Shown here in pieces: positions 10,199-17,228 of a DNA stretch of 33,019 nt. The stretch spans positions 1-33,019 of the forward strand of contig MHBL01000024.1 in NCBI GenBank assembly GCA_001803235.1. Reading direction: 5' to 3'. Positions within the stretch are counted from its first letter, which is position 1. Each line of letters begins with the position of its first letter. The notes beneath the pieces are model-generated. The model made no database searches. It saw only the letters and a program-made list of their open reading frames with translations, and was not told where the DNA came from. The DNA is from Lentisphaerae bacterium RIFOXYA12_64_32. Its GTDB lineage: Bacteria; Verrucomicrobiota; Lentisphaeria; Oligosphaerales; YB12-FULL-65-16. A program made the position numbers and the translations under genes.

Positions 10199-10259
10199 GG
10201 GCCAGTCGAGGCGCACTTTCACGGACACCGGACCGGTGCGCCAAGAGGAGAATGAGATC

Positions 10260-11306
10260 ATGAAGCATTCCGGCACGATGGTTCTGGCGGCAGCGGTGCT
10301 GGCCGCGGGGTTGGTCGCAGGCTGCGGCAAAGGCGGTCAGCAGGCGCCCGCCGCCACTGCCGGCCCGGCCGCGACTGCGGAGGCCGCAACGAAAAAGATC
10401 ACCGTCTGTCTTCTGCCCAAGAAGAAAGGCGTGCCGTACTTCACCACCTGCGCCAAGGGCGCGGAGGAAGCCGCGCGCGAACTCGGCAACGTCGAGCTGA
10501 TCTACGACGGCCCGACGGACGGCGCGCCAGAGAAGGCTGCCAGCATGATCGAGAAGTGGACGCTGCAGGGCGTGGACGTCATTGCCGTGTCGCCCAACGA
10601 CCCTGAAGTCCTGGCCGCGGCCATGAAGAAAGCGCGCGAGAAAGGCGTGCACGTCATCACCTGGGACGCCGACGGCGCGGCCGGGACGCGCGAGTTCTTC
10701 GTGAACCAGGCCACGGCCAAGGACATCGGCTACGCGTTGGTCGACACCATGGCCAAGGACCTGGGCGAGGCGGCCGAAGGCGAGGTCGCGATCATCACGG
10801 CCACACTCACGGCGGCGAACCAGAACGAGTGGATCAAGTTCATGAAGGAGCGCCTGCCGACCTATCCGAAACTGACGCTCGTGGGCGTGCAGCCGTCGAA
10901 CGAGGACCAGAAGCTCGCGTTCCAGGCGGCCCAGGACCTGATGAAAGCGCACCCGAACCTGCGCGGCATTTTCGCCATCAGCTCGGTGGCATTCCCCGGT
11001 TCGGCGGAGGCAATCAAGCAGGCGGGCATGGGCGGCAAGGTGCTGGTGACCGGGCTGTCCACCCCGAACGACATGCGCAGCTACGTGAACGACGGCACGG
11101 TCAAGTCCGTGATCCTGTGGAACACGGTCGACCTCGGGTACCTGACCGTGCGCGTCGCCGATGCGCTCACCACCGGCAAGCTCAAGTCGGGCGACGCCAT
11201 GTTCGACGCCGGCCGGCTCGGGCAGCGGCTCGTCGCCGGCGACAACGTCCTGCTCGGCCACATCCTGGTCTTCACCAAAGAGAATATCGCCCAGTTCGAT
11301 TTCTGA
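10260..11306 (+). CDS. Sugar/autoinducer-binding lipoprotein of the LsrB/RhaS type (ABC importer substrate-binding protein)
   Basis: The 348-residue protein has a lipoprotein signal ending LVAGC with the lipid-bearing Cys at 22, followed by an Ala-rich spacer to about residue 45. The rest is a periplasmic binding protein of the ribose/galactose class. The C-terminal half closely follows LsrB and rhamnose-binding proteins: GLSTPNDMRSYVNDGTVKSV, then a tail ending ILVFTKENIAQFDF, against the NKDNIDKYDF ending of LsrB. AGAGGAG at 10244-10250 sets the start. It follows the two-component pair by 61 bases and may be under its control. No permease or ATPase gene adjoins, so it may feed a distant transporter or act as a sensor co-receptor. 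The ligand (rhamnose, AI-2 or another sugar) cannot be told. Confidence 0.85.
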   Translation: MKHSGTMVLAAAVLAAGLVAGCGKGGQQAPAATAGPAATAEAATKKITVCLLPKKKGVPYFTTCAKGAEEAARELGNVELIYDGPTDGAPEKAASMIEKWTLQGVDVIAVSPNDPEVLAAAMKKAREKGVHVITWDADGAAGTREFFVNQATAKDIGYALVDTMAKDLGEAAEGEVAIITATLTAANQNEWIKFMKERLPTYPKLTLVGVQPSNEDQKLAFQAAQDLMKAHPNLRGIFAISSVAFPGSAEAIKQAGMGGKVLVTGLSTPNDMRSYVNDGTVKSVILWNTVDLGYLTVRVADALTTGKLKSGDAMFDAGRLGQRLVAGDNVLLGHILVFTKENIAQFDF

Positions 11307-11307
11307 C

Positions 11308-11334
11308 GTGGCGCGGGCAGTCTCTTGCCCGCAG
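11308..11334 (+). terminator. Hairpin directly after the binding-protein gene (dispersed repeat)
   Basis: GCGGGCA (11313-11319) pairs with TGCCCGC (11326-11332) over GTCTCT, just after the stop at 11306. The same 27-base unit, with one base changed in the loop, occurs at 14227-14253. It therefore serves as a terminator-like hairpin but is also a repeated element. Confidence 0.55.
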
Positions 11335-11353
11335 GGTGCGACCGCGACTCAGT

Positions 11354-11470
11354 CAGTGGCTCGGCGCGTCCCGCGCCGAAGCAGAGTATTCGGGCCGGTC
11401 CCCGGCCCAGAGTCTCGGGCCGAGACGGCCCGAGGGCACCCTACTGCGGTCCCAGAGGTCCCGCGCCACT
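11354..11470. repeat. 117-bp multi-hairpin element, copy A
   Basis: The ends AGTGGC (11355-11360) and GCCACT (11465-11470) are complementary and enclose three hairpins: TCGGCGCG/CGCGCCGA (8 bp, loop TCC), GGGCCGG/CCGGCCC (7 bp, loop TCC) and CTCGGGCCG/CGGCCCGAG (9 bp, loop AGA). A direct copy of the same length lies at 12549-12665. This copy lies between the convergent ends of the binding-protein gene and the desuccinylase-family gene. Confidence 0.85.
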
Positions 11471-11506
11471 GCTACGGTGCGCGCGACCCGCGTTCAGGGA
11501 ACTCTC

Positions 11507-12493
11507 CTACGCCTTCGCGCAGAGCAGGATCGCCACGGTTTCGCCTGGCTCGACGTAAGGGTGGTGTCCGGTCATGGCCACGTCGCAGTTGTCGCGGCCG
11601 ACCCCGAACTGCCAGAGCATGCCGGCGGCCGGCGCACGGATGTCCACCGTGGCGAGGTTGGCACTCGACAAGACGTGGCCGAGACTGTCGCCAGCCCGGA
11701 CCTTCATGCTAGGCGCCAGACGCGCGGCGCCGACGAACAATCCCGCGACCGGCGCAGGCACGGGCACCTTGTTCACGGTGTCCAGGAACACCGGCACGTG
11801 CGCCGGTTTCGGCTGGCCCCGGAACAACCCGATGGCACAGGCGAGGTTGCACAGAAGTCGGAGTCCCTCCGCCGCCTGCGCCGCGGTGACGCGGTACTGG
11901 CCGGAGAACTCGTACGACATGCCCGGTACGCCGCGCGAGCAGGCGTAGCCGGCCAGGGTGCAGTTGTCGGGCGGCCGGACATGAATGAGTTGCGGGCCCA
12001 GGCTGCGGGCAAGCTCGCGCAGTCCGGGCATCTCGCGGATCAAGAGCGCCGGCATCCAGCTCCGGTTCCAGGTGTGCAAGTCGAGCACGTGCGTCGCGTG
12101 GGGAAGCAGTGTTGCCGCAATGGCTGCGGCCACGCGCCGGGGTGCCGTCCCAGCCCTCCGCCCCGGCCAGTACAGGTTCATGTTGAGCCGGTTGCTGCGC
12201 GGGTGCGAGTACGGCTGTTCCGGGCTCATCCCGAGGTGCGGCCGGTGCTCGCGAATGGCCGGAAGGTTGCCGAACGGCACGGCCAGGATGCGCCCGGTCA
12301 CCAGTTTCTCCCCGGCCACGGCGACGAAGCGGCGCATGGCCTCGATGCCCTGCAGCTCATTACCGTGCTGCGCCGCCACCACCAGCAGGCACGGTCCGGC
12401 CTTGGGCGCGACGACATCCCAGTACGGAACCCGCAGCACCGCCCCGTCGCGCAACGGCACGCCCAGGGCCCGAACCTTGACGGTTGCACTCAT
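11507..12493 (-). CDS. Succinylglutamate desuccinylase/aspartoacylase family protein (zinc hydrolase, M14-like)
   Basis: The 328-residue protein has the zinc site of the AstE/AspA family: H43 and E46 in AAQHGNELQG, the family NR..(F/W)PG motif at about 101-111 (NRLNMNLYWPG), third ligand H140 in VLDLHTW, and a candidate catalytic Glu at 195 (YEFSG). The C-terminal about 80 residues (from VPAPVAGLFVG) look like the beta-barrel add-on common in predicted deacylases, with a lipoyl-like VRAGDSLGHV turn. It hydrolyses an amide bond to an acyl or amino acid group; the substrate is unknown. The start at ATG 12493 is backed by AAGGAGAG at 12502-12509; the longer frame would run into repeat copy B. 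It lies downstream of the sulfatase on the same strand and is flanked by direct copies of the 117-bp element. Confidence 0.85.
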   Translation of the reverse strand: MSATVKVRALGVPLRDGAVLRVPYWDVVAPKAGPCLLVVAAQHGNELQGIEAMRRFVAVAGEKLVTGRILAVPFGNLPAIREHRPHLGMSPEQPYSHPRSNRLNMNLYWPGRRAGTAPRRVAAAIAATLLPHATHVLDLHTWNRSWMPALLIREMPGLRELARSLGPQLIHVRPPDNCTLAGYACSRGVPGMSYEFSGQYRVTAAQAAEGLRLLCNLACAIGLFRGQPKPAHVPVFLDTVNKVPVPAPVAGLFVGAARLAPSMKVRAGDSLGHVLSSANLATVDIRAPAAGMLWQFGVGRDNCDVAMTGHHPYVEPGETVAILLCAKA

Positions 12494-12548
12494 GGTGATG
12501 GCTCTCCTTGCTTGCGACGCTCTGCTGACTGTCGCACGGTCGACCGCG

Positions 12549-12665
12549 CAGTGGCTCGGCGCGTCTCGCGCCGAAGCGGAGTGCCCTCGGCCGGTCCCCG
12601 GCCGAGGGTCTCGGGCCGGGACGGCCCCGAGCACTCTGCTGCGGTCCCGGAGGTCCCGCGCCACT
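12549..12665. repeat. 117-bp multi-hairpin element, copy B
   Basis: The same layout as copy A in the same orientation. The outer stem is AGTGGC (12550-12555) with GCCACT (12660-12665). The first hairpin is identical in stem. The second is changed on both sides to an 11-bp stem CCCTCGGCCGG/CCGGCCGAGGG with the TCC loop kept, and the third has one bulged base. Paired changes that keep the stems argue that the folded form matters. It fills the gap between the sulfatase stop and the desuccinylase-family start. Confidence 0.85.
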
Positions 12666-12677
12666 ACCGCGCCACTC

Positions 12678-14195
12678 CTACACCTCGCGCAACCCCAGAC
12701 GATCGAGCTGTTCCGCCGGCGCCTTCAAGTCCAGCAGGGTCTGCTTCAAGGTGCGCTGCATGTCGCGCAGCTTGCCGGGGTTCGCGTCGGCCAGGTTGAC
12801 GAGTTCGTTCGGGTCGGTGCGCCGGTCGCTGAGCCAGGTTGGGGTTGGCCAGGACTTGTGCGTGACCGTGCGTCGCCCGTTCTCGTACGGCCCCAAGTCG
12901 TAGTGCAAGAACCTCGCCAGGGAGTGACCGTACCAGTACAGCGGTTGGTTCGCGGGGACAGGCGACTGGTGCAGGACCCACTCGCCGTCCGTAATGCTCA
13001 CACTGCACCCGAATTGCCCGGCGACCGCGACCGCGCGCGTGCGAACTGCAGAGTCCGCCAGCACCGGCAGCAGGTCGATGCCGTGCATGGGTGCGCGTTC
13101 AGGCCGCGACGGCAGGGGCCGCCCGACGGCGGAGAGCACGGTCGGGTAGATGTCCACCAGTTGCACCAACTGCGCACGACGCTCACCGCGCCCCAGCGTC
13201 GGGTGCGCCATGATGAACGGAATGTGCCCGACCGCGTCGTGCTCGTGGGTCTGCAGCTTGCCGAGCCGGCCGTGGTCGCCGTTGTATGTGCCGTGGTCCG
13301 TGGTGAAAATGACCAGCGTGTCCTTCCACATGTCGAACCGGTCCAGCGTGTCGAACAGCTTGCCGAGCTGGCGGTCGAGGAACACGACCTTGGCCGCGTA
13401 GCGCGCCCGGTATGCATTGAACTGCTCCGGGGCCATGCGCTCGCGGCACTGTGAGTACGGTTCGCAGATGGACATGTTGGGGACCGAGTATCCTTTCGGA
13501 TCAAACATGCGGAGGATGTCCTCGGGCGGGTCCCACGGCTCGTGCGGATCGAAGATGTCCAGGTGCAGGTAGAAGTCACGGTGCGCCCGGTTCGCGCCGA
13601 GCCAGTCGCAGGCACGGTGGATGGTCTGGGCGCAGAAGTAGTCGTCCTCGCCCCGGCGCACATGGTGCACATTGCGCCAGTGCCGTTCGATCTTGCTCAG
13701 GCGGTCGGGCTCGGGGCACGCGAACCCGTCAACCGGGGCGGTGTGCCAGGCGTCGGCCTCAATGCCCCGGACAAAATCGAACCCGGTGTAGCCCATGTGG
13801 TAATTGCCGGCGCCCTGCTCCCAGAGGTGGAAGTGGTCAGTGATGAGATACGACACCTTGTAGCCCTGCGCGAGGGTCCACTGCACCGAACGGTTCGGCG
13901 GGCCGGAGACCTGGCGCGGCAGGTCCGGATCGTCGTCGTCAAGCGGACTCCAGCCGCGATCGAGGAACTCGAACCGCCCGGTGTAGATGTCGCGCCGGGC
14001 CGGCATGCAGGGCGTGCTGCCGCAGCAGCAGTTGTCGAACACCGTGCCGCGCGCCGCGAGCCGGTCGAGGTTCGGCGTCGGCACGACCCACGGCGGCGCC
14101 TCGCGGCTCCAGCACTCGTTCAGCGGCCGGCCCAGGTGGTACCCGCCGCAGTGGTCGCGGCGCAACGTATCGCAGAGGATGAGGATGACGTTCAC
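12678..14195 (-). CDS. Sulfatase (type I, formylglycine-dependent)
   Basis: The 505-residue protein begins with the alkaline-phosphatase-superfamily strand VILILCDTLRRDH (metal ligand D9) and carries the CxPxR maturation motif as CMPAR (63-67), where C63 is turned into formylglycine by a separate enzyme not seen here. Other metal-site residues are D300-H301 in FTTDHGTYNGDHG, and K313 in LGKL. It hydrolyses a sulfate ester, or possibly a phosphonate or phosphate ester in some relatives. The start is GTG at 14195, because the family begins right at this strand; GGAGA at about 14206-14210 could serve as ribosome binding site. No signal peptide is present, so the enzyme would be cytoplasmic, whereas many polysaccharide sulfatases are exported. 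It precedes the desuccinylase-family gene on the same strand. Confidence 0.9.
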   Translation of the reverse strand: MNVILILCDTLRRDHCGGYHLGRPLNECWSREAPPWVVPTPNLDRLAARGTVFDNCCCGSTPCMPARRDIYTGRFEFLDRGWSPLDDDDPDLPRQVSGPPNRSVQWTLAQGYKVSYLITDHFHLWEQGAGNYHMGYTGFDFVRGIEADAWHTAPVDGFACPEPDRLSKIERHWRNVHHVRRGEDDYFCAQTIHRACDWLGANRAHRDFYLHLDIFDPHEPWDPPEDILRMFDPKGYSVPNMSICEPYSQCRERMAPEQFNAYRARYAAKVVFLDRQLGKLFDTLDRFDMWKDTLVIFTTDHGTYNGDHGRLGKLQTHEHDAVGHIPFIMAHPTLGRGERRAQLVQLVDIYPTVLSAVGRPLPSRPERAPMHGIDLLPVLADSAVRTRAVAVAGQFGCSVSITDGEWVLHQSPVPANQPLYWYGHSLARFLHYDLGPYENGRRTVTHKSWPTPTWLSDRRTDPNELVNLADANPGKLRDMQRTLKQTLLDLKAPAEQLDRLGLREV

Positions 14196-14226
14196 GGAGT
14201 GCAGATCTCCGTTCCGGCGCAGGCCA

Positions 14227-14253
14227 GTGGCGCGGGCAGTCCCTTGCCCGCAG
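14227..14253. repeat. Second copy of the 27-base GCGGGCA hairpin unit
   Basis: The stem GCGGGCA/TGCCCGC (14232-14238 and 14245-14251) is identical to that at 11313-11332 and the loop differs by one base. Here it lies upstream of the sulfatase start, not after a gene, which argues that the unit is a mobile or dispersed repeat more than a dedicated terminator. Confidence 0.7.
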
Positions 14254-14318
14254 TCTCAGGCAACTCCCGCCATATCCGCCGGCCAAGGGACTGGCCGGGC
14301 CACGGCTGGAGCAACCAC

Positions 14319-14440
14319 TCACTCCCGCGGCGGGAAAGGGTTCAGGGGCGTCCAAAAACCATGCGGCGCTGGCAGTTCATGCGGGTTGCTCCGGGTTGCA
14401 GGGTCTTCTCGGAACAGACCCACCGGACACCACGGAGGGC
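14319..14440 (-). pseudogene. Internally deleted fossil of a PIG-L deacetylase gene
   Basis: Read on the minus strand, ATG 14380 starts MNCQRRMVFG, nearly the start of the intact PIG-L protein at 17130 (MNYQRIMVFG). One frame over, WTPLNPFPPRE and a stop (14354-14319) match that protein's very end, WTNLNRFPPLD and stop. The roughly 200 codons between are missing. The upstream flank matches too: the CCGGGTTGC stretch and the 9-bp tandem units (14411-14437) line up with 17161-17187. So this is a degraded copy of gene plus leader, deleted between two short TGG-containing spots. The remaining gap to 14522 has nothing else. Confidence 0.75.
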
Positions 14441-14522
14441 CTGGGAGACAGGCGATCGGTCTCCTCCATCGTACCCCGACCTTCCCCGCCCGCGATAGCG
14501 TGCCGCAAAGAGTCCGGCACCG

Positions 14523-15074
14523 TCACTTTTTCCCCTCGGTAGGCGGGTGTCCGCCGCCGCCCGGAGCGCGCGAGAATTTCACGTGCGCCGTACCAGGGTC
14601 TTGAACTGCAGGCGGCCCGACGCGATAGAGCACCCACAGGAAATCCACCTGTGCCGTCTCTTCGATCGGCCCATCGGCCGTTCCGCCGTTCCAGTCAGCG
14701 AGGACCAGCTTGCGCGTCGGGCCATAGGCGCCGATGCCCCAACGTTTCCAGTCCTCGTCCGTCGCCGGTGACACCGACCATTTCCCCTTGGAACCCCCAA
14801 AACTCCAGTCGCCTTTCTCGCCTAACTCCAGCAACCGCGTAACGGCGGCGTTTGCGCCCGTGGCCGCAAGCAGCGCCCCACCGCCGCCCTTGTCGTAGAA
14901 GAGCCGTTCAGAAAGGATGCGCCAACGTCCGACCAGTTCCTGAGGGAGAGGCGTGTCCTGCGGGAGAGGCGCGGGTGTGGCCGGATGGTCTTCGGCAGCC
15001 ACCAACCACGCCCAGGCCATCATAGTCAACCCGAGCCGGACGAGTGCCGCGGAGTTCATTGGCAGAGATATCAT
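14523..15074 (-). CDS. Small secreted protein of unknown function
   Basis: The 183-residue product has an N-terminal hydrophobic segment (about residues 8-24, ending WLVAAE) typical of a signal peptide. The mature part contains a motif LVGRWRILSERLFYDKGG and a Trp-rich stretch (GDWSFGGSKGKWSVSP ... DEDWKRWG) ending in a Gly/Pro-rich lysine tail. It recalls small lipocalin-like or beta-sandwich secreted proteins, but I do not recognise a family. The start at ATG 15074 is backed by GGGAGGG at about 15080-15086. It lies 70 bases downstream of another secreted protein on the same strand, so the two probably form an operon. Confidence 0.65.
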   Translation of the reverse strand: MISLPMNSAALVRLGLTMMAWAWLVAAEDHPATPAPLPQDTPLPQELVGRWRILSERLFYDKGGGGALLAATGANAAVTRLLELGEKGDWSFGGSKGKWSVSPATDEDWKRWGIGAYGPTRKLVLADWNGGTADGPIEETAQVDFLWVLYRVGPPAVQDPGTAHVKFSRAPGGGGHPPTEGKK

Positions 15075-15144
15075 GTTAGCCCTCCCATGTCCCCCGTGAC
15101 GTGGCGTCGCGCGCGGTGCCACGACGGGCCCGTCTGGGCCGTTC

Positions 15145-16044
15145 TCAACCTCCAACCGCACCACCCTTGCCGCGGCCGCCGCGACCTTTGGGCGGTTGTG
15201 GTTGTTGACCCCCTCCGCCAGCCTTGAGCAGGTGGCGGAAGGTCTCGGTCAGGCTCTCCGTCGACTGAATGATGGAACATTTCGGATACTTCTTGCTGAA
15301 TTCGACCCAGCTACTGAGTTCTTCGGCGCTCGGATCGCGCCCAAAGGCGATCTTGAACGCGTCGGTCACCATCTGCGTCGGGTCGCTCAACGACTGGACC
15401 CTCAGGTTGTTACCGATGGGCATGGTGAAGTTATTGCCGATCGGCATCGTGAATGGCGTTACCTGCGTCAAGGGCGTTACCTGCGTCAACGCGGCGCCCG
15501 TGTTGCCTATCAGCGGCGTCACGTTGGCTAAGGGCGAGGTGTTGTTCAGACCCGATATCAACTTTTGGATATCATCTCGGGACAGCGTCTGGGACATCTG
15601 GCCAACCTGATCCAGCGTGTAGACCTGCACCCCACCCACCTGCTGGGGCGCTGGAACGTTCGCCGCGGCGGCCGGCGGGGCCGCCGGCGGCGCAACCGGT
15701 GCTTGGGGCGCGGCTGCCTGGTTGGCCTTGTTCCTCTGATTGGCCTCGGTGTAGGCTTTCAGGAACTTATCGTAGAAAACAAACACCGCGCGATCATCGG
15801 CACTGGCTTCACGTGGAACGCGTTGTGCCCGCTGATCGGCGGCCCCTCCCTCGATGTAACCCATGTTCCGGACGTGTTTCACCGCTTGATCGTAAGCATC
15901 GCGATCCTGGTTCTTGAGGCCCTGGCACTCGCGTATCCGCTGGGTGAACTCAGGATAGTTGTCCCCGGCCCGCGCCGTGCCGACCAACACGGTCAGCGCG
16001 CACAGCCCCACCACAACCCGACGGCTCCACACTTGCTGTTTCAC
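15145..16044 (-). CDS. Secreted repeat-containing protein with a possible DUF4214-like segment
   Basis: The 299-residue protein has a signal peptide (1-26, ending TARA). Residues 28-105 form a charged helical region, 108-135 an Ala/Pro-rich linker. A Thr/Asn-rich part follows with tandem copies LTQVTP LTQVTP (186-197) and TMPIGNN twice (199-213); in DNA these are a 17-base direct repeat (15455-15471, 15473-15489) and a 24-base one. Residues 226-275 (DAFKIAFGRDPSAEELSSWVEF) resemble DUF4214-like modules that occur in surface-linked proteins. The last 25 residues are Gly/Pro-rich and basic (PPKGRGGRGKGG). The start is GTG 16044, placed 10 bases after AAGGAGG. Function unknown; an extracellular matrix or surface role is a guess. 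It is upstream partner of the small secreted protein at 14523-15074. Confidence 0.65.
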   Translation of the reverse strand: MKQQVWSRRVVVGLCALTVLVGTARAGDNYPEFTQRIRECQGLKNQDRDAYDQAVKHVRNMGYIEGGAADQRAQRVPREASADDRAVFVFYDKFLKAYTEANQRNKANQAAAPQAPVAPPAAPPAAAANVPAPQQVGGVQVYTLDQVGQMSQTLSRDDIQKLISGLNNTSPLANVTPLIGNTGAALTQVTPLTQVTPFTMPIGNNFTMPIGNNLRVQSLSDPTQMVTDAFKIAFGRDPSAEELSSWVEFSKKYPKCSIIQSTESLTETFRHLLKAGGGGQQPQPPKGRGGRGKGGAVGG

Positions 16045-16446
16045 GATCCGATTCCTCCTTGCCTAATTCGGTTCTGCCACGGTAAGGGTCCGCGGACCAA
16101 GGCCGCGACGGGTTGCCCTCCGGGCAAAACGTCTCCGAGCCTGAGATCGCCGCATCCCCCCCCAGATGTCGCATCACAATTACGGTAAGAGAATCGTCAG
16201 AATACGCGGCAAGATACACCCTGCATCGCGGAGTAGCAAGACCCCGCGAACGGGTTCGGCGACGTTTGTCGAAACCGTGAATCGTTGATGGCGAATCGTC
16301 GGCACGCTGAACTCAGCTTGGCGCGAAAGACGGGCCGCCGATGTCTTCCTCAACGTGGTTGTGGCTGGCGGCCTGCCCACCATTCACGATCAACCATATC
16401 CCAGCCGCGGAAACGCTTCTGACCGAGCCGGACGGACCAGCGTCGG
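16045..16446. other. Non-coding gap with two short palindromes
   Basis: No credible gene is visible in these 402 bases. It contains a perfect 12-bp palindrome GGTCCGCGGACC (16087-16098) and a hairpin TTGCCC-TCC-GGGCAA (16113-16127). The part next to 16044 must hold the promoter of the secreted-protein pair, but I see no clear motif. Base composition from 16170 to 16300 is less GC-rich than the genes. Confidence 0.5.
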
Positions 16447-17130
16447 TCAGTCCAGCGGCGGGAAGCGGTTCAGGTTCGTCCACGGGTGAATGATGAAACG
16501 CAGCACGGTGCGGGGCGGATGGGCCTTGATGCGCACCGCTTCTTCGAGATAGCTCTCGCGGGTGCGGCCGAACAGCGTGTGCTGCGAAACCTGCGTGGCC
16601 AGGGCTTCGGCGTGCTTGTGCGCGAACTCGGTCACGTCGTAGAGCACGGCCGGTCCTTCGATGGCCGTGTTCTTGTAGTAGTAGAGATGCGGCGTCCGCC
16701 AGGGCGCGCCGAGGTCGGCGCAGACCGGTTCGCCCGCGTGCCAGGCGGCTTCGAGGCTGAGGTCGCGCGTCGCGATGTGGTCCCGGTGCCGCTCGCGCTC
16801 GCCGTGCGTGAAGATCGCTTCCGGCCGCACCTCGCGAATGATGCGCATCACTTTCTGCAGCATTTCTTTGCTGTTGACCAGCCCCATGTCGGGCGCGCCC
16901 AGGTTCACGTAGCGCGCCACGCCCAGTACGCGGCGTGCGTCTTCGGCCTCCTTGGCCCGCAGCGCGACAACCGTGTCCTTCAGCTCCGGCGTCGGGAACC
17001 CTTCGCAGCCATTGGTCATGATCACGACCACCACTTGCGTGTTGTTCGCCGCCATCCTGGCCATGCCCGCGGCCATGACCAGTTCATCGTCCTGGTGCGC
17101 GCCAAAGACCATGATGCGTTGGTAGTTCAT
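16447..17130 (-). CDS. PIG-L family deacetylase (LmbE-like)
   Basis: The 227-residue protein belongs to the zinc-dependent N-acetylglucosaminyl-type deacetylases. The metal motif is AHQDDE (11-16; the family usually has AHPDDE), and the third ligand is in HRDH (115-118), near the end of THGERERHRDH. The sequence is complete to its C-terminus WTNLNRFPPLD. The start at ATG 17130 is backed by GGAGAGGAG just upstream; the longer frame runs through the 9-bp repeat array. It would remove an N-acyl group from an amino sugar or glycoconjugate; the substrate is unknown. A decayed copy of the same gene lies at 14319-14440. It follows the broken glycosidase-like gene on the same strand with a 98-base gap. 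Confidence 0.9.
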   Translation of the reverse strand: MNYQRIMVFGAHQDDELVMAAGMARMAANNTQVVVVIMTNGCEGFPTPELKDTVVALRAKEAEDARRVLGVARYVNLGAPDMGLVNSKEMLQKVMRIIREVRPEAIFTHGERERHRDHIATRDLSLEAAWHAGEPVCADLGAPWRTPHLYYYKNTAIEGPAVLYDVTEFAHKHAEALATQVSQHTLFGRTRESYLEEAVRIKAHPPRTVLRFIIHPWTNLNRFPPLD

Positions 17131-17160
17131 GCGCTCCTCTCCGGGTTGCGGAGGTTTGTC

Positions 17161-17205
17161 GGAACGGACGAAACGGACACAACGGACCAACCGGACGCAA
17201 AGGAG
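17161..17205. repeat. Five tandem degenerate 9-bp units upstream of the PIG-L gene
   Basis: From 17161 the sequence divides into five 9-base units, the first four ending in GGAC and the last in GGAG; on the gene's strand the consensus is GTCCGTTNN. The array ends 31 bases before the PIG-L start codon, just outside its ribosome binding site. Three units of the same array survive upstream of the PIG-L fossil (14411-14437). Confidence 0.75.
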
Positions 17206-17228
17206 GCAGCCGGCCTGACTCCTCCGCA

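Noticed and set aside
10199..10259. Sigma-54 promoter before the binding-protein gene
   Set aside because: No GG-N10-GC pattern resembling TGGCAC-N5-TTGCA could be found in this gap.
10829..12799. Plus-strand open frame of 656 codons spanning the binding-protein end, repeat copy A and the desuccinylase-family gene
   Set aside because: It crosses real genes on both strands and the repeats and shows no motif.
16180..16383. Minus-strand frame of 67 codons in the gap before the secreted-protein pair
   Set aside because: No ribosome binding site, no recognisable sequence and no conserved neighbour position.
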